A stretch of 64,000 nt of DNA from Mycolicibacterium fallax (GCF_010726955.1 NZ_AP022603.1:2480001-2544000); one strand, 5' to 3'. Counted from the first letter of the stretch, positions 31,197 to 42,748 are shown. Notes: generated by a model not told the origin, from the sequence alone. Translations and numbers: made by a program.

Positions 31197-34100
31197 GATC
31201 CGAACTCCTCTCTCTTATCCATCGATGTACTGGAACGGGTTGCGCTGGAAGCGGATTCGACGGGCTGCGGGTTGATCAGCTGCAGATGCGTCGGGCTGTC
31301 GCCGTGGTCGAGCAGCATGCCGCGGCCGGCGGGCAGCCGCGCGAATCGGTGGCCGCGGATCTTGCCGCCCTCGGCCGGATTGCCCGACAGCATGATCGTG
31401 GTGGCCTGCAGATCGTTGAGCCGGCGCAGCAGCGGGCTGGTCATCAGCAGATGCCCGGAGCCGGTGGCCCGCGCGGTGACGATCACCCGCAGGCCCAGGT
31501 CGCCGGCCTCGGCCAGCAGCCCGACCAGCGGGGTCCACGGCCGCTGCCCGACGTATGGGCCCGACAGCGCCGGGCTGTCCGGAATGGCGTCGACGTCGTC
31601 GATGATCAGGTAGTGGACCCGGTCGTCCGCGCCGCCGCGGAACGACCAGTCGGCCAGTTCCGCCGGGCTGAGCCCGGCCGGCGGACGACGGCCCTCGATC
31701 AGCCCCGCCAGGCCGAGCATGGCCGGGGTGATCCGGTCGATGTTGGCGGTGTACTCGCTGTCGCCGAACAACGGCTCGTCGACCAGGTGCAGCCGCCGGT
31801 CGATGACGGTGAAGCCCACCGCCGCCGGGCCGGCGTCCTCGCGCAGCGTCCGGATCAGCTGGCGCAGCAGCGTGGTCTTGCCGGTCCGGGTGTCGCCGAA
31901 CACCATCACCAGCGGGTTCTGGGCAAAGTCCAGCGCGACCGGGGCCAGGTCCAGCTCGCGCTGGCCGATCACCACGCGCTCCGGGGCGCTGAACAGCGGG
32001 GCCACCGTGGCCGGTGCCAGGTAGGTCGGCAGCAGTCGCACCGCGGGCGCCCGGCGGCCCGGGTGCCGGGCGTTGAGCTCGGCGACCATCCCGGCCTGCG
32101 GGGCGGCGAACAGGAAATGCTCGGCGGCCATGGTCAGGCCGCGGCCGGGCTGGTCGATCGGCACCGATTCGGCCGGCCGGCGGATCGCCCCGACCACCCG
32201 GACGTTGCTGTCCCGCACGTCGGGCAGCCGCAGCTCCAGCCGCAGACCCAGACCGTCGCGCATGGCCAGCGGCACCTCCAGCCAGTTCGGCGTGCTGATC
32301 ACCAGGTGGATGCCGTAGGCCAGGCCGGAGTTGGCCAGCTCGGTCACCTTGGCCAGCAACGGGTTTCGGGTGTTGAACTGGTCGGTGTTGTCCCGGGAGA
32401 AGCCGTAGAGGTTGTCGATGACCAGGAACACCTCGCCGTAGCCGTCGTCGTACCCGCCGCCGGCCCGGGCACCGCCGGCCTGCCGGGACTCCAGCAGCGT
32501 CTCCAGCTCGCCGAAGGTGCGCCGGATCCGCTCCGGCTCCAGCGGGGAGGCCACCGAGCCGACGTGCGCGAGCCCGGCCAACTCGGCCAGCTTCCCGCCG
32601 CCGTAGTCCAGGCAGTAGAAGCTGACCTCGCCGGGGGCGTGCAGCGCGGCCGCCGACAGCATGAAGGTCTGCAGCGCGGTGGACTTGCCGGCCTTCGGGC
32701 CGCCGTGGATCAGCAGGTTCGCCGCACCGGAGGTGGCGTCGAAGATCAGCGGGTCGCGGCGCATCTCGAAGGGCCGGTCGATCTCGCCGAGCGGCCAGCG
32801 CCGGCCGCCGTGTGCCAACGGCGTTTCGGCCAGCAGCGTGGTCAGCGCGATCGGCTCGTCCAGCGGCGGCAGCCACAGCGCGGGCGCGGTCGGGCCGTAG
32901 CCGGCGAGCTGCTCACCGATGGTGGCGATCAGCTTGCGCGGCGGGCCGAGCGGCTCGTCGGCGCCGGGCAGTTCGATGATGTCCTGGTCGGCGTCCACCG
33001 CGCCGGCGCTGAACCGTCGGGGCCGCGGAACCGTCGGCACCACCATGGTTCTGGCCGCCCGGGGCGGCTCGTAGATGCCGTCGACGTAGGTCGCGCGGAA
33101 CTTCACCGGGGTGGAGCCGGGGGCGGGCACCAGGAAGCCCTCGCCCTTGTGCTGCTTACCGGATTCGATGTGGTACGCGTCGTCGACGCCGATGATCTGC
33201 CGGGAGATCGCCGGGCTGGCCACCTTCAGGCCGATCCGGTAGGAGGTGTTCTTGTCGATGTCCTTGATCTTGCCGACGTCTAGGGTCTGCGACGCGAACA
33301 GCAGGTGGATCCGGAACGAACGGCCCTTGCGCGCAACGTAATCGAACAGTTCGGCGTACTCCGGGTGGTCGGCGAGCATCAGGGTGAACTCGTCGGCGAC
33401 CACCAGCAGGGTGGGCAGCGGGTCCAGATCGTGGCCGGCGTCGATCGCGGCCTCGTATTCGGCGACCGAGTTGAACGCGCTGCCCTGGATCGCCCGGCCG
33501 GTCTCGCGCAGCAGGTTCTCCCGCCGGGCCACCTCGCCGCGCAGCGTGTCGGCGAACCGGTCGGCCAGCGACTTCTTCTCGGCCATGTTGGAGATGACGG
33601 CGACGACCTGCGGGAAGTTGCGGAAGATGTCGGCGCCGGCCTCGCCCTTGAAGTCGGCGTAGATGACGATCAGCCGCTCGGCGGAGTGGGTCGTCAACAG
33701 CGACAACAGGATTGACATCAGGGTCTGCGACTTGCCGGAGCCGGTCATGCCGATCATCAGGCCGTGCGGGCCCATGCCGCCCTCGGCCTCGTCCTTGAGG
33801 TCGAAGTACAGCGGTTCACCGGTGGCGGTGACGCCGATCGGCACCCGCAGCTCGTCCTCGCGGCGGCGCGGGGCCCACAGCGTCGGCACGTCCAGCGCCG
33901 AGGCGTCGGCGATGTCGAGCAGGGTGTTGAAGGTGGCGCCGTTGGTGGCGGCCGAGCGCAGCCCGGCGTGGGTGGGGTTGGAGTCCCAGCGGGCCAGCGC
34001 GCGGGCCAGGTGGGCGGCCTCGGCCACCGCCAGCGTGTCGGCGGCGTCGATCTCGGGTTCCCAGCCCGAGGACTGCCAGCGGTCGATCCGGCCGTCGGTG

Positions 34101-35188
34101 ACCCGCAGGATCGGCCGCTGCGGATCCGGGTACTGGTCGCGGCCGGGTTCGATGTCCCCGGCGATGCTGATCACGGTCACCCCGGCCAGCCCCTCGGACA
34201 GCACCGAGGCGGACAGCTCGTAGCCCGGATCGTCGACGACGATGATCAGGTGCCGAAGGCCGTGCTCGTCGGCGCCGTCGAACAGCGGGCGGGCGGCCAG
34301 CGCCGGGCCGATCGCGGCGATCAGCCCGTCGGCGCTCGGGCTCAGGTAGCGAGCCGGCCCGAGGCCGTCCACCGCGCCCGGGACATCCACGTGCGCAACC
34401 CATTTCAGCCAGGACCAGTCGGCGGTCTCCAGCCCGGGGCTGGCCAGCGCGACGCCGAGCACGGTTGGGTCGTGCCAGGTGACGGCCTGGGCGATCCAGG
34501 CGCGCACCGCGGCGCGGGCCACGGCGGGGTCACCGGCCACGGTCACCTGGGAGATCCGGCCCAGCTTCAGACCCGACGGCGCGTCGGGCAGGGTGCGCTG
34601 GGCGGCCAACAGGGCGCGCAGCGCGGTGTGCGAAACCGGCTCCAGGTCGACCTCGTCGGCGGCGTCGGTGACCTTGAGGGTGGCGTCGAGGGCGACCTCG
34701 GACAGCCCGGTGCGCAGCAGCAGGAAGTCCGAGTCGTCGGGGTCGCGTTCCCACTGCCTGCGGGTGCCGGCGAACGCGGCGAGCTCACCGGGGGCCGGGT
34801 GCGACCAGTTCAGCGCGGCCCGCTGCTCGCCGGCCTGGGCGCGGATGTTGTCGCGGACCACCGACAGGTAGCGCAGGTAGTCGGCGCGCTCCATGTCGAC
34901 TTCCTCGGTGCGCATCCGGCCGTCGTTGCCGCGGTAGAGCGCGGTGGCCGCCAGCAGCAGCACGAACGGGAAGAACAGCATCTGCGGGGACAGCACCCGC
35001 ATGCCGCTGGCGAACAGCGCCACCACCATGCCGACGATCAGCGCGACGATCAGGTACGGCAGCACCCGGCGCAGCAGCGAGGCCGGCACCACCCGGGGCA
35101 GCTCCGGCGGCGCCTGGATGACGATGTTGCCGCGGCGGGTGGCCGGGCGCGGCAACCGGCGGCGGCTCTCGAAGATGAGTCTGCTCAT
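31193..35188 (-). CDS. eccC3: ESX-3 FtsK/SpoIIIE-type motor ATPase EccC3
   Basis: The protein has 1331 aa (Rv0284: 1330). Two membrane helices at about residues 40-90 precede the DUF domain and three FtsK-like ATPase domains with Walker A motifs GMTGSGKS (~482), GGPKAGKS (~832) and GDTRTGKT (~1101). EccC recognises the C-terminal signal of the substrates and powers export. The ATG at 35188 ([15 protein letters not shown]) gives the family length. It follows the eccB3 stop by two nt. Confidence 0.97.
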   Translation of the reverse strand: MSRLIFESRRRLPRPATRRGNIVIQAPPELPRVVPASLLRRVLPYLIVALIVGMVVALFASGMRVLSPQMLFFPFVLLLAATALYRGNDGRMRTEEVDMERADYLRYLSVVRDNIRAQAGEQRAALNWSHPAPGELAAFAGTRRQWERDPDDSDFLLLRTGLSEVALDATLKVTDAADEVDLEPVSHTALRALLAAQRTLPDAPSGLKLGRISQVTVAGDPAVARAAVRAWIAQAVTWHDPTVLGVALASPGLETADWSWLKWVAHVDVPGAVDGLGPARYLSPSADGLIAAIGPALAARPLFDGADEHGLRHLIIVVDDPGYELSASVLSEGLAGVTVISIAGDIEPGRDQYPDPQRPILRVTDGRIDRWQSSGWEPEIDAADTLAVAEAAHLARALARWDSNPTHAGLRSAATNGATFNTLLDIADASALDVPTLWAPRRREDELRVPIGVTATGEPLYFDLKDEAEGGMGPHGLMIGMTGSGKSQTLMSILLSLLTTHSAERLIVIYADFKGEAGADIFRNFPQVVAVISNMAEKKSLADRFADTLRGEVARRENLLRETGRAIQGSAFNSVAEYEAAIDAGHDLDPLPTLLVVADEFTLMLADHPEYAELFDYVARKGRSFRIHLLFASQTLDVGKIKDIDKNTSYRIGLKVASPAISRQIIGVDDAYHIESGKQHKGEGFLVPAPGSTPVKFRATYVDGIYEPPRAARTMVVPTVPRPRRFSAGAVDADQDIIELPGADEPLGPPRKLIATIGEQLAGYGPTAPALWLPPLDEPIALTTLLAETPLAHGGRRWPLGEIDRPFEMRRDPLIFDATSGAANLLIHGGPKAGKSTALQTFMLSAAALHAPGEVSFYCLDYGGGKLAELAGLAHVGSVASPLEPERIRRTFGELETLLESRQAGGARAGGGYDDGYGEVFLVIDNLYGFSRDNTDQFNTRNPLLAKVTELANSGLAYGIHLVISTPNWLEVPLAMRDGLGLRLELRLPDVRDSNVRVVGAIRRPAESVPIDQPGRGLTMAAEHFLFAAPQAGMVAELNARHPGRRAPAVRLLPTYLAPATVAPLFSAPERVVIGQRELDLAPVALDFAQNPLVMVFGDTRTGKTTLLRQLIRTLREDAGPAAVGFTVIDRRLHLVDEPLFGDSEYTANIDRITPAMLGLAGLIEGRRPPAGLSPAELADWSFRGGADDRVHYLIIDDVDAIPDSPALSGPYVGQRPWTPLVGLLAEAGDLGLRVIVTARATGSGHLLMTSPLLRRLNDLQATTIMLSGNPAEGGKIRGHRFARLPAGRGMLLDHGDSPTHLQLINPQPVESASSATRSSTSMDKREEFGS

Positions 35189-35190
35189 GG

Positions 35191-36702
35191 TTACCGGTTC
35201 TCCGTGAAGGTGGATGCGACCAGCGCATCGGTGGGTGCGAGCGCGGGGCCGGCCGCCAGCAGCGACAGCATCGACCACGGGATCGGCAGCGGCGGCTCGG
35301 TCAGCCCGAGCGCTGCGGCGGTCTTGACGGCCTCCTCGGCGCCGGCGGCCTCAATGCCGTAGCGCATTCCGGTGTCGGACACCCAGAACAGCGAACCGTC
35401 CGCGGGTGCGGCCGGCGCGGAGCCGACGGTCTGCACCAGGTAGCCGCGGCCCGGGGCGATGGCGACCCGGGCGGCGGCCCCGCCGACCTGGGTGACGGCC
35501 CGCGCGGCGTCCTGGACCGGCAGCGTCGCGCCGCTGCGCAGGGTCAGCGTGCTGGTCGCGGCGCCGTCGGCCTTGGCCCAGCTCACGCAGGTGATCGGGG
35601 CGCCGGCCGGGTCGACCAGCTTGAGCCGGGTCTGCGGGTAGCCGGCGGTGTCCAGCAGCCGGGACACCGGCAGCCGGCTGATCTCGTCGGAGCCCAGCCG
35701 CGGCGGCTGGGTCAGCCCGTGCGAGTCGGTGTTGCGCAGGATCGCCGCCAGCACGCCGGAGACCGGTTGCAGGCCGTCGGGCAGCACCGCGAAGTGGTTG
35801 ATGGTGTTGTCGGTGCTGTAGGACACCAGCACCGCGCCGACCGGTGCGTCGACCGACAACTCGAAGCCGGGCTTGTCGCCGGCGCCGGGGATCACCGGGG
35901 CACGCAGCGCGGCGGCCTCGGGCACCGCGTTGAACAGCGCGACCGACACCGGACGGGGGACGGGTTGCTGGTCGCCCCAGCCGAGCGCGGCGGTCACCGC
36001 CTGGTCGCGCAGGTCGATCGGGCTGCGCCGGCCGTCCCACAGCAGCCAGGTTCCGGTGCCGTTGTCGACGAGCACCGCGGCGCCGGGGGCCAGCGCGGCG
36101 GCCCGCTCACCGCCGGCGGCCGGCGGGCCGGCGATGACGGTGACCCCGGCGGCGGCGCTGCTGGGCGGGCCGTCGCACACCGTCCAGTCGGCGTCGCGGG
36201 CGGTGTGCTGCACCATCCGCTCCGGCGCCCCGGGGATGCCGATCAGCGGGCCGCGGTCGAACCGGTCGAGTTCCTTGGCCGAGACCGCCTTGGGGTTGAC
36301 CGGCTTGCCGGCGATCAGCCGGGCCGAGGCCAGGTTCAGCACCGGGTGCAGCTCGTCGTTGACCCGGACGTAGAGCGCCGAGGTCTCCCGATCGGCGAGC
36401 ACCACGTCGTTGCCGGCCACCCCGCCGGGGCGCAGCAGCGAGAAGATGAAGCAGCCGATCAGCCCGGCGACCACCACCAGCACGCCGGTGGTCAGGGCGC
36501 GGGACTGGCTGCGCAGCGGGTCGACCAGCATCCGGGCGTCGTGCAGCGCCACGCCGGAGGCGATCCGGCGCATCAGGAACCGCCAGCCGGTCACCTGGTG
36601 CTTGGTGACGAAGCCGCGCCGGTAGGACACCCGGTCGGGGTTCTCGTTGACCGGGCTGCGGGAACTGAAGCCGCGGCGGTCGTCGTCGTTGGGACTGGTC
36701 AC
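35191..36702 (-). CDS. eccB3: ESX-3 core component EccB3
   Basis: The protein has 503 aa (Rv0283: 538). A cytoplasmic N-terminus with [21 protein letters not shown], one membrane helix ([19 protein letters not shown], ~residues 69-90) and a large periplasmic domain with repeats around a central core. EccB forms the periplasmic face of the pore. The GTG at 36702 overlaps the eccA3 stop (GTGA). Confidence 0.96.
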   Translation of the reverse strand: MTSPNDDDRRGFSSRSPVNENPDRVSYRRGFVTKHQVTGWRFLMRRIASGVALHDARMLVDPLRSQSRALTTGVLVVVAGLIGCFIFSLLRPGGVAGNDVVLADRETSALYVRVNDELHPVLNLASARLIAGKPVNPKAVSAKELDRFDRGPLIGIPGAPERMVQHTARDADWTVCDGPPSSAAAGVTVIAGPPAAGGERAAALAPGAAVLVDNGTGTWLLWDGRRSPIDLRDQAVTAALGWGDQQPVPRPVSVALFNAVPEAAALRAPVIPGAGDKPGFELSVDAPVGAVLVSYSTDNTINHFAVLPDGLQPVSGVLAAILRNTDSHGLTQPPRLGSDEISRLPVSRLLDTAGYPQTRLKLVDPAGAPITCVSWAKADGAATSTLTLRSGATLPVQDAARAVTQVGGAAARVAIAPGRGYLVQTVGSAPAAPADGSLFWVSDTGMRYGIEAAGAEEAVKTAAALGLTEPPLPIPWSMLSLLAAGPALAPTDALVASTFTENR

Positions 36703-38531
36703 GCCGGGACCGCCAGTCCGAGGCCGCGCAGCAGCGGGGTGACGGAGTTGCGGACGTCTTGGGCGGTGATGGTCATCAGGGCCTCATCGGTGAAGTCGTC
36801 GGTGCCGGCGAGCTCGGAGTGATCCAGCCGGAATTCGCGCTCCTCCTCGGAGCGCTCCACCACGTTGCGGACGAACCGGCCGTTGCCGGCGATGTCCAGG
36901 CTGCGCCGCGAGACGCCCTGGGAGTCCGGGGCGCTGGCGGCGGCCAGCTCGGCGAACAGTGCCTGCAGGGTGTCCAGGGCGGCCTGCTCGAACACGCTGT
37001 CGCGCTGGGCGGCCATCGAGGTGGCGATCTCCACCAGTTCGGCGGCGCTGTAGGACGGGAAGTCGATGCTGCGGGTGAACCGCGAGCGCAGCCCCTCGTT
37101 GGTGTCCAGGAACCGGTCCAGGTCGGCGCGGTAGCCGGCGATGATGACCACCAGCCGGTCCCGGTCGTTCTCCATCCGGGCCAGCAGGGTGTCGATGGCG
37201 ACCAGCCCGAAGTCGTTCTTGGCGCCGGTGGCGACCAGCGCGTAGGCCTCGTCGAGGAACAGCACGCCGTCCAGGGCGCTGTCGATGATCGCGTTGGTCT
37301 TGGCCTCTGTCTCACCGATGTGCTGGCCGATCAGGTCGGCCCGGTGGACCTCCTTGACGTTCTCCCGCTTGAGCAGCCCCAGCCCGCAGTAGATCTTGGC
37401 GACGACGCGGGCGATGGTGGTCTTGCCGGTGCCGGGCGGTCCGGCGAACACCAGGTGGTGGCTGCGCTGGGCGACGGCCAGGCCGCGTTCCTGGCGCAGC
37501 AGTCCCATCGCCACCGAGCTCTTGAGCCGGGCCACCTGCGTCTTGACCTCGTCCAGGCCGATGAAGTGAGTCAGTTCCTCCTCGGCCTCGGCCAGCAGCT
37601 GCGCCTTGCGCTCGTGCGCACCGGGGTCGATGAAGTCGTCCTCGCTGGGTTCGGTGCCCGGGTCCCACGGGTCGGTGCGGGCGTCGATGCGGGCCGCGGT
37701 GGTGGTGACGATGCCGTACGTCGGGTCCGACAGCGCGGCCTCGACCTCGGCCTTCTCCGGGTTGGCGGCGTACAGGTCGGCCAGCACGTCGGCGGCCTCG
37801 CCGTCCTCGCCGTGGCCGCGCAGCGCCAGCGCCTTGGCCAGCGCGCCGTCGACGGCGGCGACCGGCACCGGGCCCTCGGGCTCCTCCAGGTGCGACAGCG
37901 CGGGGGCGAACATGCCGAGCCGGGCCAGCGCGGTGCCCAGCGCCATCCGGGCGGCGTGGGCGAACAGCGCGTCGAGCCGGGGATCGTTGACGACGGGGGT
38001 GAGCAGCCGCACCACGTCGGCCCAGCGGTGCGCCCGGTAGTGGACGGCCGCCGACACCCAGCGGGCCTCGGGCCAGTCCGGCCGGTGCGCCAGCACCGCG
38101 GCGACCCGTTCGTCGGCCTCGGCGAACCGGCCGGTGCCGGCCAGTGCGGCGGCGTAGGCGAGCTGGTATTCGTCGGCGGTGGCGGCCCGGAACTGCAGGT
38201 AGAGCCCGGTCTCGTAGTCGAAGCCGAGGGCGCGGGGGGCCAATTCGGCGCGCCGGGACAGCAGCCCGGCGGTGCCGGCGGTGCGGGCGGCGGCCTGCAG
38301 CACGTCGGTCGATCGGTCCCCGGCGGCGGCCAGCCCGACCCAGGCGTCGCACTGTTCGTGGGCGACCCGGGTCAGCGCGGCGAAACCGGTGCGGGCCGCG
38401 GCCAGGTCGGCCGGCCGGCGCCGGTCGTAGACCGTCAGCCCCAGCGCTTTGCAGCAGGTGGCGAACCTGCTGACCACCTCGGCGTCGGCGCGCAGCTCGC
38501 GCACCGATCCGACTTCACTGCCGTTTGTCAT
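36699..38531 (-). CDS. eccA3: ESX-3 cytosolic AAA+ ATPase EccA3
   Basis: The protein has 610 aa. The N-terminal ~280 residues form a TPR-like helical domain. The CbxX/CfqX-type AAA+ domain follows, with Walker A GPPGTGKTT (~364), Walker B GVLFLDEAYAL, and sensor-type IIAGYRADLDRF. EccA is thought to act on PE-PPE-EspG complexes before export. It is the first gene of the operon. The ATG at 38531 lies about 60 nt from the IdeR-box-like repeats. Confidence 0.96.
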   Translation of the reverse strand: MTNGSEVGSVRELRADAEVVSRFATCCKALGLTVYDRRRPADLAAARTGFAALTRVAHEQCDAWVGLAAAGDRSTDVLQAAARTAGTAGLLSRRAELAPRALGFDYETGLYLQFRAATADEYQLAYAAALAGTGRFAEADERVAAVLAHRPDWPEARWVSAAVHYRAHRWADVVRLLTPVVNDPRLDALFAHAARMALGTALARLGMFAPALSHLEEPEGPVPVAAVDGALAKALALRGHGEDGEAADVLADLYAANPEKAEVEAALSDPTYGIVTTTAARIDARTDPWDPGTEPSEDDFIDPGAHERKAQLLAEAEEELTHFIGLDEVKTQVARLKSSVAMGLLRQERGLAVAQRSHHLVFAGPPGTGKTTIARVVAKIYCGLGLLKRENVKEVHRADLIGQHIGETEAKTNAIIDSALDGVLFLDEAYALVATGAKNDFGLVAIDTLLARMENDRDRLVVIIAGYRADLDRFLDTNEGLRSRFTRSIDFPSYSAAELVEIATSMAAQRDSVFEQAALDTLQALFAELAAASAPDSQGVSRRSLDIAGNGRFVRNVVERSEEEREFRLDHSELAGTDDFTDEALMTITAQDVRNSVTPLLRGLGLAVPA

Positions 38532-38591
38532 GGCTACCCGTGTGGGCGCGCGCGGCGGCGCGACCCACCAACCCCTTCAGATAGATATGCC

Positions 38592-38630
38592 TAAGCTAAC
38601 TTGCGGAAGTTAGCATTGCATAAGCTAACT
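38592..38630. promoter_or_regulatory. IdeR-box-like repeats upstream of eccA3
   Basis: TTAGCATTGCATAAGCTAA (38610-38628) matches the IdeR consensus (TTAGGTTAGSCTAACCTAA, from memory) at about 13 of 19 positions, with perfect TTAG and CTAA ends. TAAGCTAACT occurs twice, at 38592-38601 and 38621-38630, and GCTAACTT/AAGTTAGC forms a perfect inverted pair (38595-38602, 38607-38614). Iron-loaded IdeR would repress eccA3 from here, as known for ESX-3 elsewhere. No Zur-type sequence was seen. Confidence 0.65.
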
Positions 38631-38760
38631 GTCGAGGGGTGTCCAGCACCGCCCGAGACGTCCGAATTCCTCACGTCGAGTTGGTCGCACCAAACTGACC
38701 TGCGGTTCCCGGCACAACTGTGTCGCAGCTAACGTTTCACGCCGGCCGCGCCCGGATGGC

Positions 38761-39651
38761 TCAGCCCTTGGTGGCGACCACCAGGGTGGTGCGGGCAACC
38801 ATGTCGCCGCCCTCGGACTCCGGCGGCACCGGGCGTCCCGATGCCCGCAGGTACTCCGCCAGCGGGGTCGCGGTCGCATCCCAGCCGTGCTCGCCGAACC
38901 AGTCCTGCGACGGCTGGTGCTGCTCGTTGTAGATCAGGTGGAAGAACTCGCTGGTCGGCCCCGCCGGGGTGACGGCCCGCGCGGCGGCGAACTCCTGCTC
39001 CGGCATCGGGCTGCCGTCCTCCACCGCGACCCAGCTGCCCGGGGCGGCCAGCGCGTCGATGCCCTCGCACAGCCGGCGCTGGGCGGCGGCGGTCAGGTAG
39101 ATCAGCAGCCCCTCGGCGATGAAGGCGGCCGGACGGCCCGGATCGAAGCCCTGCGCGCGCAGTGCCGCCGGCCAGTCCTCGCGCAGGTCGACGGCCACCT
39201 CGACCCGCCGGGCGGTCGGCTGCGCGGACGCGGCGGCCAGCACCTCGTCCTTGAACGCCAGCACCGAGGGCAGATCGAGCTCGTAGACCACGGTGTCCGC
39301 CGGCCAGTCCAGCCGGTAGGCGCGGGAGTCCAGGCCCGCGGCCAGGATCACCACCTGGCGCACTCGCGCGCCCGCCGCCCTGCCGAAGTAGTCGTCGAAG
39401 AACCGGGTGCGGGCACCCTGGAAGTTGACGAAGGCGGCACCGAAATCACTGGTTTCCAGGGGCGATTCGGGATCCTGGCCGGTCGCCATCGCCGGCCACG
39501 GGCCGCCGGCCGCGCGGCAGAACGCCTCGGCGAACCGGTCCCGGGACAGCGGCGCGGGTTTGGCGCCCTCCCGGGCTCGGGCAGCCGCGACGAACAGGGC
39601 CGTCGAGCCGACGCTGGTGGTGATGTCCCAGGAATCTCCGTCACTGCGCAC
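38761..39651 (-). CDS. SAM-dependent methyltransferase (Rv0281-like, TIGR00027 type)
   Basis: The protein has 296 aa (Rv0281: 302). It starts [25 protein letters not shown] and has the SAM site [15 protein letters not shown], then [10 protein letters not shown] and [10 protein letters not shown], all typical of the leucine-carboxyl-methyltransferase-like family expanded in mycobacteria. The substrate is unknown. The GTG at 39651 gives the family start. As in M. tuberculosis it lies between eccA3 and a PPE gene, and its transcript diverges from the PPE-INLP operon across 105 nt. Confidence 0.93.
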   Translation of the reverse strand: MRSDGDSWDITTSVGSTALFVAAARAREGAKPAPLSRDRFAEAFCRAAGGPWPAMATGQDPESPLETSDFGAAFVNFQGARTRFFDDYFGRAAGARVRQVVILAAGLDSRAYRLDWPADTVVYELDLPSVLAFKDEVLAAASAQPTARRVEVAVDLREDWPAALRAQGFDPGRPAAFIAEGLLIYLTAAAQRRLCEGIDALAAPGSWVAVEDGSPMPEQEFAAARAVTPAGPTSEFFHLIYNEQHQPSQDWFGEHGWDATATPLAEYLRASGRPVPPESEGGDMVARTTLVVATKG

Positions 39652-39756
39652 CCTCGCGACGTTACGCCGGATCGCCGGCCCGGGAACCGAACGGCACCGC
39701 GCCCCGACTATCACCCCGACACAGCTACTACGCCCAGTAGGAGAAAGGGGGTCGGG

Positions 39757-41274
39757 TTGTCCGCCCCGATCTGGATGGCATCGCCGCCCGAGGTGCATGC
39801 GGCGCTGCTGACCAGTGGCCCCGGTCCGGGGTCGCTGCTGGCCGCCGCCGCGCAGTGGTCCTTGCTCAGCGGCGAGTACGGCGCGGTCGCCGCCGAGCTG
39901 TCGGCGGTGCTGGCCGAGGTGGCCGCCACCGCCTGGCAGGGACCCAGCGGCGCCGAATATCTTGCCGCGCACGGCCCCTACCTGGCCTGGCTGGAACAGG
40001 CCGCAATCGACAGCGCGGCCACCGCCGCGCAGCACGAGATCACCGCGGCGGCCTACAGCACCGCCCTGGCGACCATGCCCACGGTGGCCGAGCTGGCCGC
40101 CAACAAGCTGTCCCACGGACTGCTGCTGGCCACCAACTTCCTGGGCATCAACACCATCCCGATCGCCGTCAACGAGGCGGACTACCTGCGGATGTGGATC
40201 CAGGCCGCGGTGACGATGACCGCCTACCAGAGCGTCGCCGAGGCGGCGGTGGCCGCGGCCCCCAGCGCCCCGGCCGCCCCGCGGATCCTCACCGCCGACG
40301 CGCCGGCGGCCCAGCGTCAGGATCTGACCGGCCGGCTGGAGCAGGTCTTCGGCGACATTTCGGATTTCATCGCCGACCCGTACTCGCACTTCCTGGAGTT
40401 CTTCACCCAGCAGGGCCTGAGCCCCGAGACCGCGATCGTGCTGGCCGGCATCGCGCTGCTGGCCTACGACGTGTTGTGGTGGCCGTACTACGCCTCCTAT
40501 TCGCTGCTGTTGTTGCCGTTCTTCGCCCCGGCGCTCAGCGCGCTGAGCGCCCTGAGCGCGCTCGGGCTGCTGCTGAACACCCCCGGCGGCCCGCTGCCGG
40601 CCGACGCGGCGAGCACCGATGCCGGGACCGGGCGCGCCGCCGACACCGAGCCCGCCGCCGCTGCGGTCCCGGCGCCGACCGCCGGCGGGGCGTCCGCGGG
40701 CACCGGCGCCCCGTCCGCGCCGGCCACCTCCGCGGCCGGGGCGGGCGCGCCGTCGTCGGCGCCGCCGGGCCCGTTCTACGCGGTGGGCGGGCTGACCCCG
40801 CCGCGGATCGGTGCGGGGCCGCGAACCGGCACCCGCGCCGTCGAGGAGGCCGCCGCCGAACTGGCCGACACCGCCGCCGCCAGCGCCGCACTGCGCACCC
40901 GAACCCGGGCTCGGCGCACCGCGCGGGGCCGCTCCCCCGCCCGCGGCGACCGCCGCGAAAAGCTCGACGTGACAGCGGATGCCGACATGACGGCGACCAC
41001 GGCCATGACCGGGGGCACTGTGCCGGTCGACGCCGCGCCCGCAACCACCGCTGCAGCCACGGTCGGTGCGGCGGCCGCCGGCCGGATGGGCGCCGGTGGC
41101 GTCCGGCCGGTCGAGGCGGCGCCGCTGCCCGCCGGCCTGACCACCCTGCCCGACGGCGGGCACACCGAATCCCTGCCGCTGCTGCCGTCCAGCTGGGCCG
41201 AGGCCACCGATCCCGAACCCGGTGGAACTATCCGGGGCGCCGGCCCGACCCTGTCAACGGAACCACCGAAGTGA
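39757..41274 (+). CDS. PPE-family protein heading the INLP operon
   Basis: The protein has 505 aa. The PPE domain ([18 protein letters not shown], with WxG as [11 protein letters not shown] and [20 protein letters not shown]) is very similar to PPE4 of this window. It continues with a hydrophobic part (~225-275) and a Pro/Ala-rich end. The TTG at 39757 is chosen because AGGAGAAAGGGGG precedes it and the PPE motif requires this N-terminus. By position it could be the counterpart of Rv0280 (PPE3, next to the methyltransferase) or of Rv0096 (PPE1, first gene of the INLP operon). Only 16 nt separate it from the oxygenase gene. Confidence 0.9.
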   Translation: MSAPIWMASPPEVHAALLTSGPGPGSLLAAAAQWSLLSGEYGAVAAELSAVLAEVAATAWQGPSGAEYLAAHGPYLAWLEQAAIDSAATAAQHEITAAAYSTALATMPTVAELAANKLSHGLLLATNFLGINTIPIAVNEADYLRMWIQAAVTMTAYQSVAEAAVAAAPSAPAAPRILTADAPAAQRQDLTGRLEQVFGDISDFIADPYSHFLEFFTQQGLSPETAIVLAGIALLAYDVLWWPYYASYSLLLLPFFAPALSALSALSALGLLLNTPGGPLPADAASTDAGTGRAADTEPAAAAVPAPTAGGASAGTGAPSAPATSAAGAGAPSSAPPGPFYAVGGLTPPRIGAGPRTGTRAVEEAAAELADTAAASAALRTRTRARRTARGRSPARGDRREKLDVTADADMTATTAMTGGTVPVDAAPATTAAATVGAAAAGRMGAGGVRPVEAAPLPAGLTTLPDGGHTESLPLLPSSWAEATDPEPGGTIRGAGPTLSTEPPK

Positions 41275-41290
41275 ACAGAGGACTGCGAAC

Positions 41291-42160
41291 ATGCCGCTGA
41301 ACGTCAAGGGCGACGGGCTGGGGGCCCAGGTGACCGGGATCGACCCCGACCACCTGGAGGATCTCACCGGGACCGAGCTCCGCGAGCTCGTCTACACCCA
41401 CAAACTGATCGTCCTCAAGGACGTCCATCCCAGCCCGCGGCAGTTCCTCGAGCTGGGCCGCATCCTCGGCGAGGTCGTCACCTACTACGAGCCGATCTAC
41501 CACCACCACGATTACCCGGAGATCTTCGTCTCCTCCACCGAGCAGGGCCAGGGGGTGCCCCGGACCGGGGCGTTCTGGCACATCGACTACATGTTCATGC
41601 CGGAGCCGTTCGCGTTCTCCATGGTGGTTCCGCTGGCGGTCCCCGGCACCGACCGCGGCACCTACTTCATCGATCTGGCGAAGGTCTGGGCGGCGCTGCC
41701 GGATGAGCGGCAAGCACCGGTCCGCGGCACCTTCGCCACCCACGACCCGCGCCGGCACATCAAGATCCGCCCCGACGACGTCTACCGCCCGATCGGCGAG
41801 GTGTGGGACGAAATCACCCGCACCACACCGCCGATCAGCTGGCCGACGGTGATCCGCCATCCCCGCACCGGCGAGGAGATCCTCTACATCTGTTCCTCCG
41901 GGACCACCCGGATCACCGACCGGGACGGCAACCCGCTGGACCCGGCGCTGCTGGCCGAACTGCTGGACCACAGCGGACAGCTGGACCCCGACTTCACTTC
42001 GCCGTTCATCCACACCCAGCACTACGAGGTCGGCGACATCGTGCTGTGGGACAACCGCGTGCTGATGCACCGCGCCAAGCACGGCACCGCGGCCGGCGCC
42101 CTGATCACCCATCGGCTGACCATGCTGGACGGCCTCGAGACACCTGGATACCCGGTATGA
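41291..42160 (+). CDS. Fe(II)/2-oxoglutarate-type oxygenase, isonitrile-forming (Rv0097/ScoE-like)
   Basis: The protein has 289 aa, as Rv0097. TauD-like fold. The iron ligands are His97 and Asp99 (FWHIDYMF) and His260 (LMHRAKH); Arg275 (THRLTM) is placed to bind 2-oxoglutarate. In the INLP pathway this enzyme converts the N-carboxymethyl beta-amino acyl intermediate to the isonitrile with loss of CO2. The ATG at 41291 follows AGAGGA. Its stop overlaps the next start (ATGA). Confidence 0.93.
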   Translation: MPLNVKGDGLGAQVTGIDPDHLEDLTGTELRELVYTHKLIVLKDVHPSPRQFLELGRILGEVVTYYEPIYHHHDYPEIFVSSTEQGQGVPRTGAFWHIDYMFMPEPFAFSMVVPLAVPGTDRGTYFIDLAKVWAALPDERQAPVRGTFATHDPRRHIKIRPDDVYRPIGEVWDEITRTTPPISWPTVIRHPRTGEEILYICSSGTTRITDRDGNPLDPALLAELLDHSGQLDPDFTSPFIHTQHYEVGDIVLWDNRVLMHRAKHGTAAGALITHRLTMLDGLETPGYPV

Positions 42161-42711
42161 CCACAACCGAACTGAGCCCCGCCGCCCAGGCCCACCTGAA
42201 CACCTCGGACATCGCCCCGATCACCGAGGATCTGCTCACCCGGGTGCTGGAGCCGTACTCGCACAAGGGCTGCCGATACCTGCGCACCGCGAGCTACAAG
42301 GCCACCGAGACCTCGATGTTTTCGCTGGGCACCTTCGCCATCGCGGAGTCGTCCTACATTCGCTCCACCGGACACTTCAACGCCGCGGAGATGATGGTGT
42401 GCTTCAACCAGATCGCCTACAGCGCGTTCGCGCCGGCGATCCTCAACGAGCAGATCCCGCCGTTCCGCGGCTGGTCGATCGAGGACTACTTCGACCACCA
42501 ACTGCCCAGCATGCTGATCAAGAACTTCTCCGCCCGGTTCAGCAGGCCGATCAACGCCGCGGGTTTCTCGGCCCGGCTGTGGTGCGAGGACTTCGAGGTG
42601 GTGGACCGGACCTGGCGCTACCTGCGTATCCCCTGCACCATCGAATTCTGGGATGCCGACGGCGGTTTCGCCTCCGGTGAGGTCGAGCTCGCCGCGCTGA
42701 ACATCCCGTAA
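42157..42711 (+). CDS. fcoT: FcoT-like hotdog thioesterase (Rv0098/ScoD-like)
   Basis: The protein has 184 aa (Rv0098: 183). LLTRVLEPYSHKGCRYL, SYIRSTGHFNAAEMMVCFNQ and the C-terminal ASGEVELAALNIP are nearly identical to FcoT. It was first described as a long-chain acyl-CoA thioesterase; in the INLP pathway its homologue adds glycine to an unsaturated acyl-ACP and releases the product. Overlap of 4 nt with the oxygenase gene. Confidence 0.94.
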   Translation: MTTTELSPAAQAHLNTSDIAPITEDLLTRVLEPYSHKGCRYLRTASYKATETSMFSLGTFAIAESSYIRSTGHFNAAEMMVCFNQIAYSAFAPAILNEQIPPFRGWSIEDYFDHQLPSMLIKNFSARFSRPINAAGFSARLWCEDFEVVDRTWRYLRIPCTIEFWDADGGFASGEVELAALNIP

Positions 42712-42748
42712 GACTCCCGAAACTGACAACGAGGAAGCTCTGATCACC

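Noticed and set aside
31286..33283. A long plus-strand open frame opposite eccC3
   Set aside because: No recognisable protein features; eccC3 motifs are complete on the minus strand.
39652..39756. IdeR or Zur box before the PPE-INLP operon
   Set aside because: The gap is GC-rich and shows no TTAGG or AT-rich Zur-type palindrome; only a short CTACT/AGTAG inverted repeat is present.
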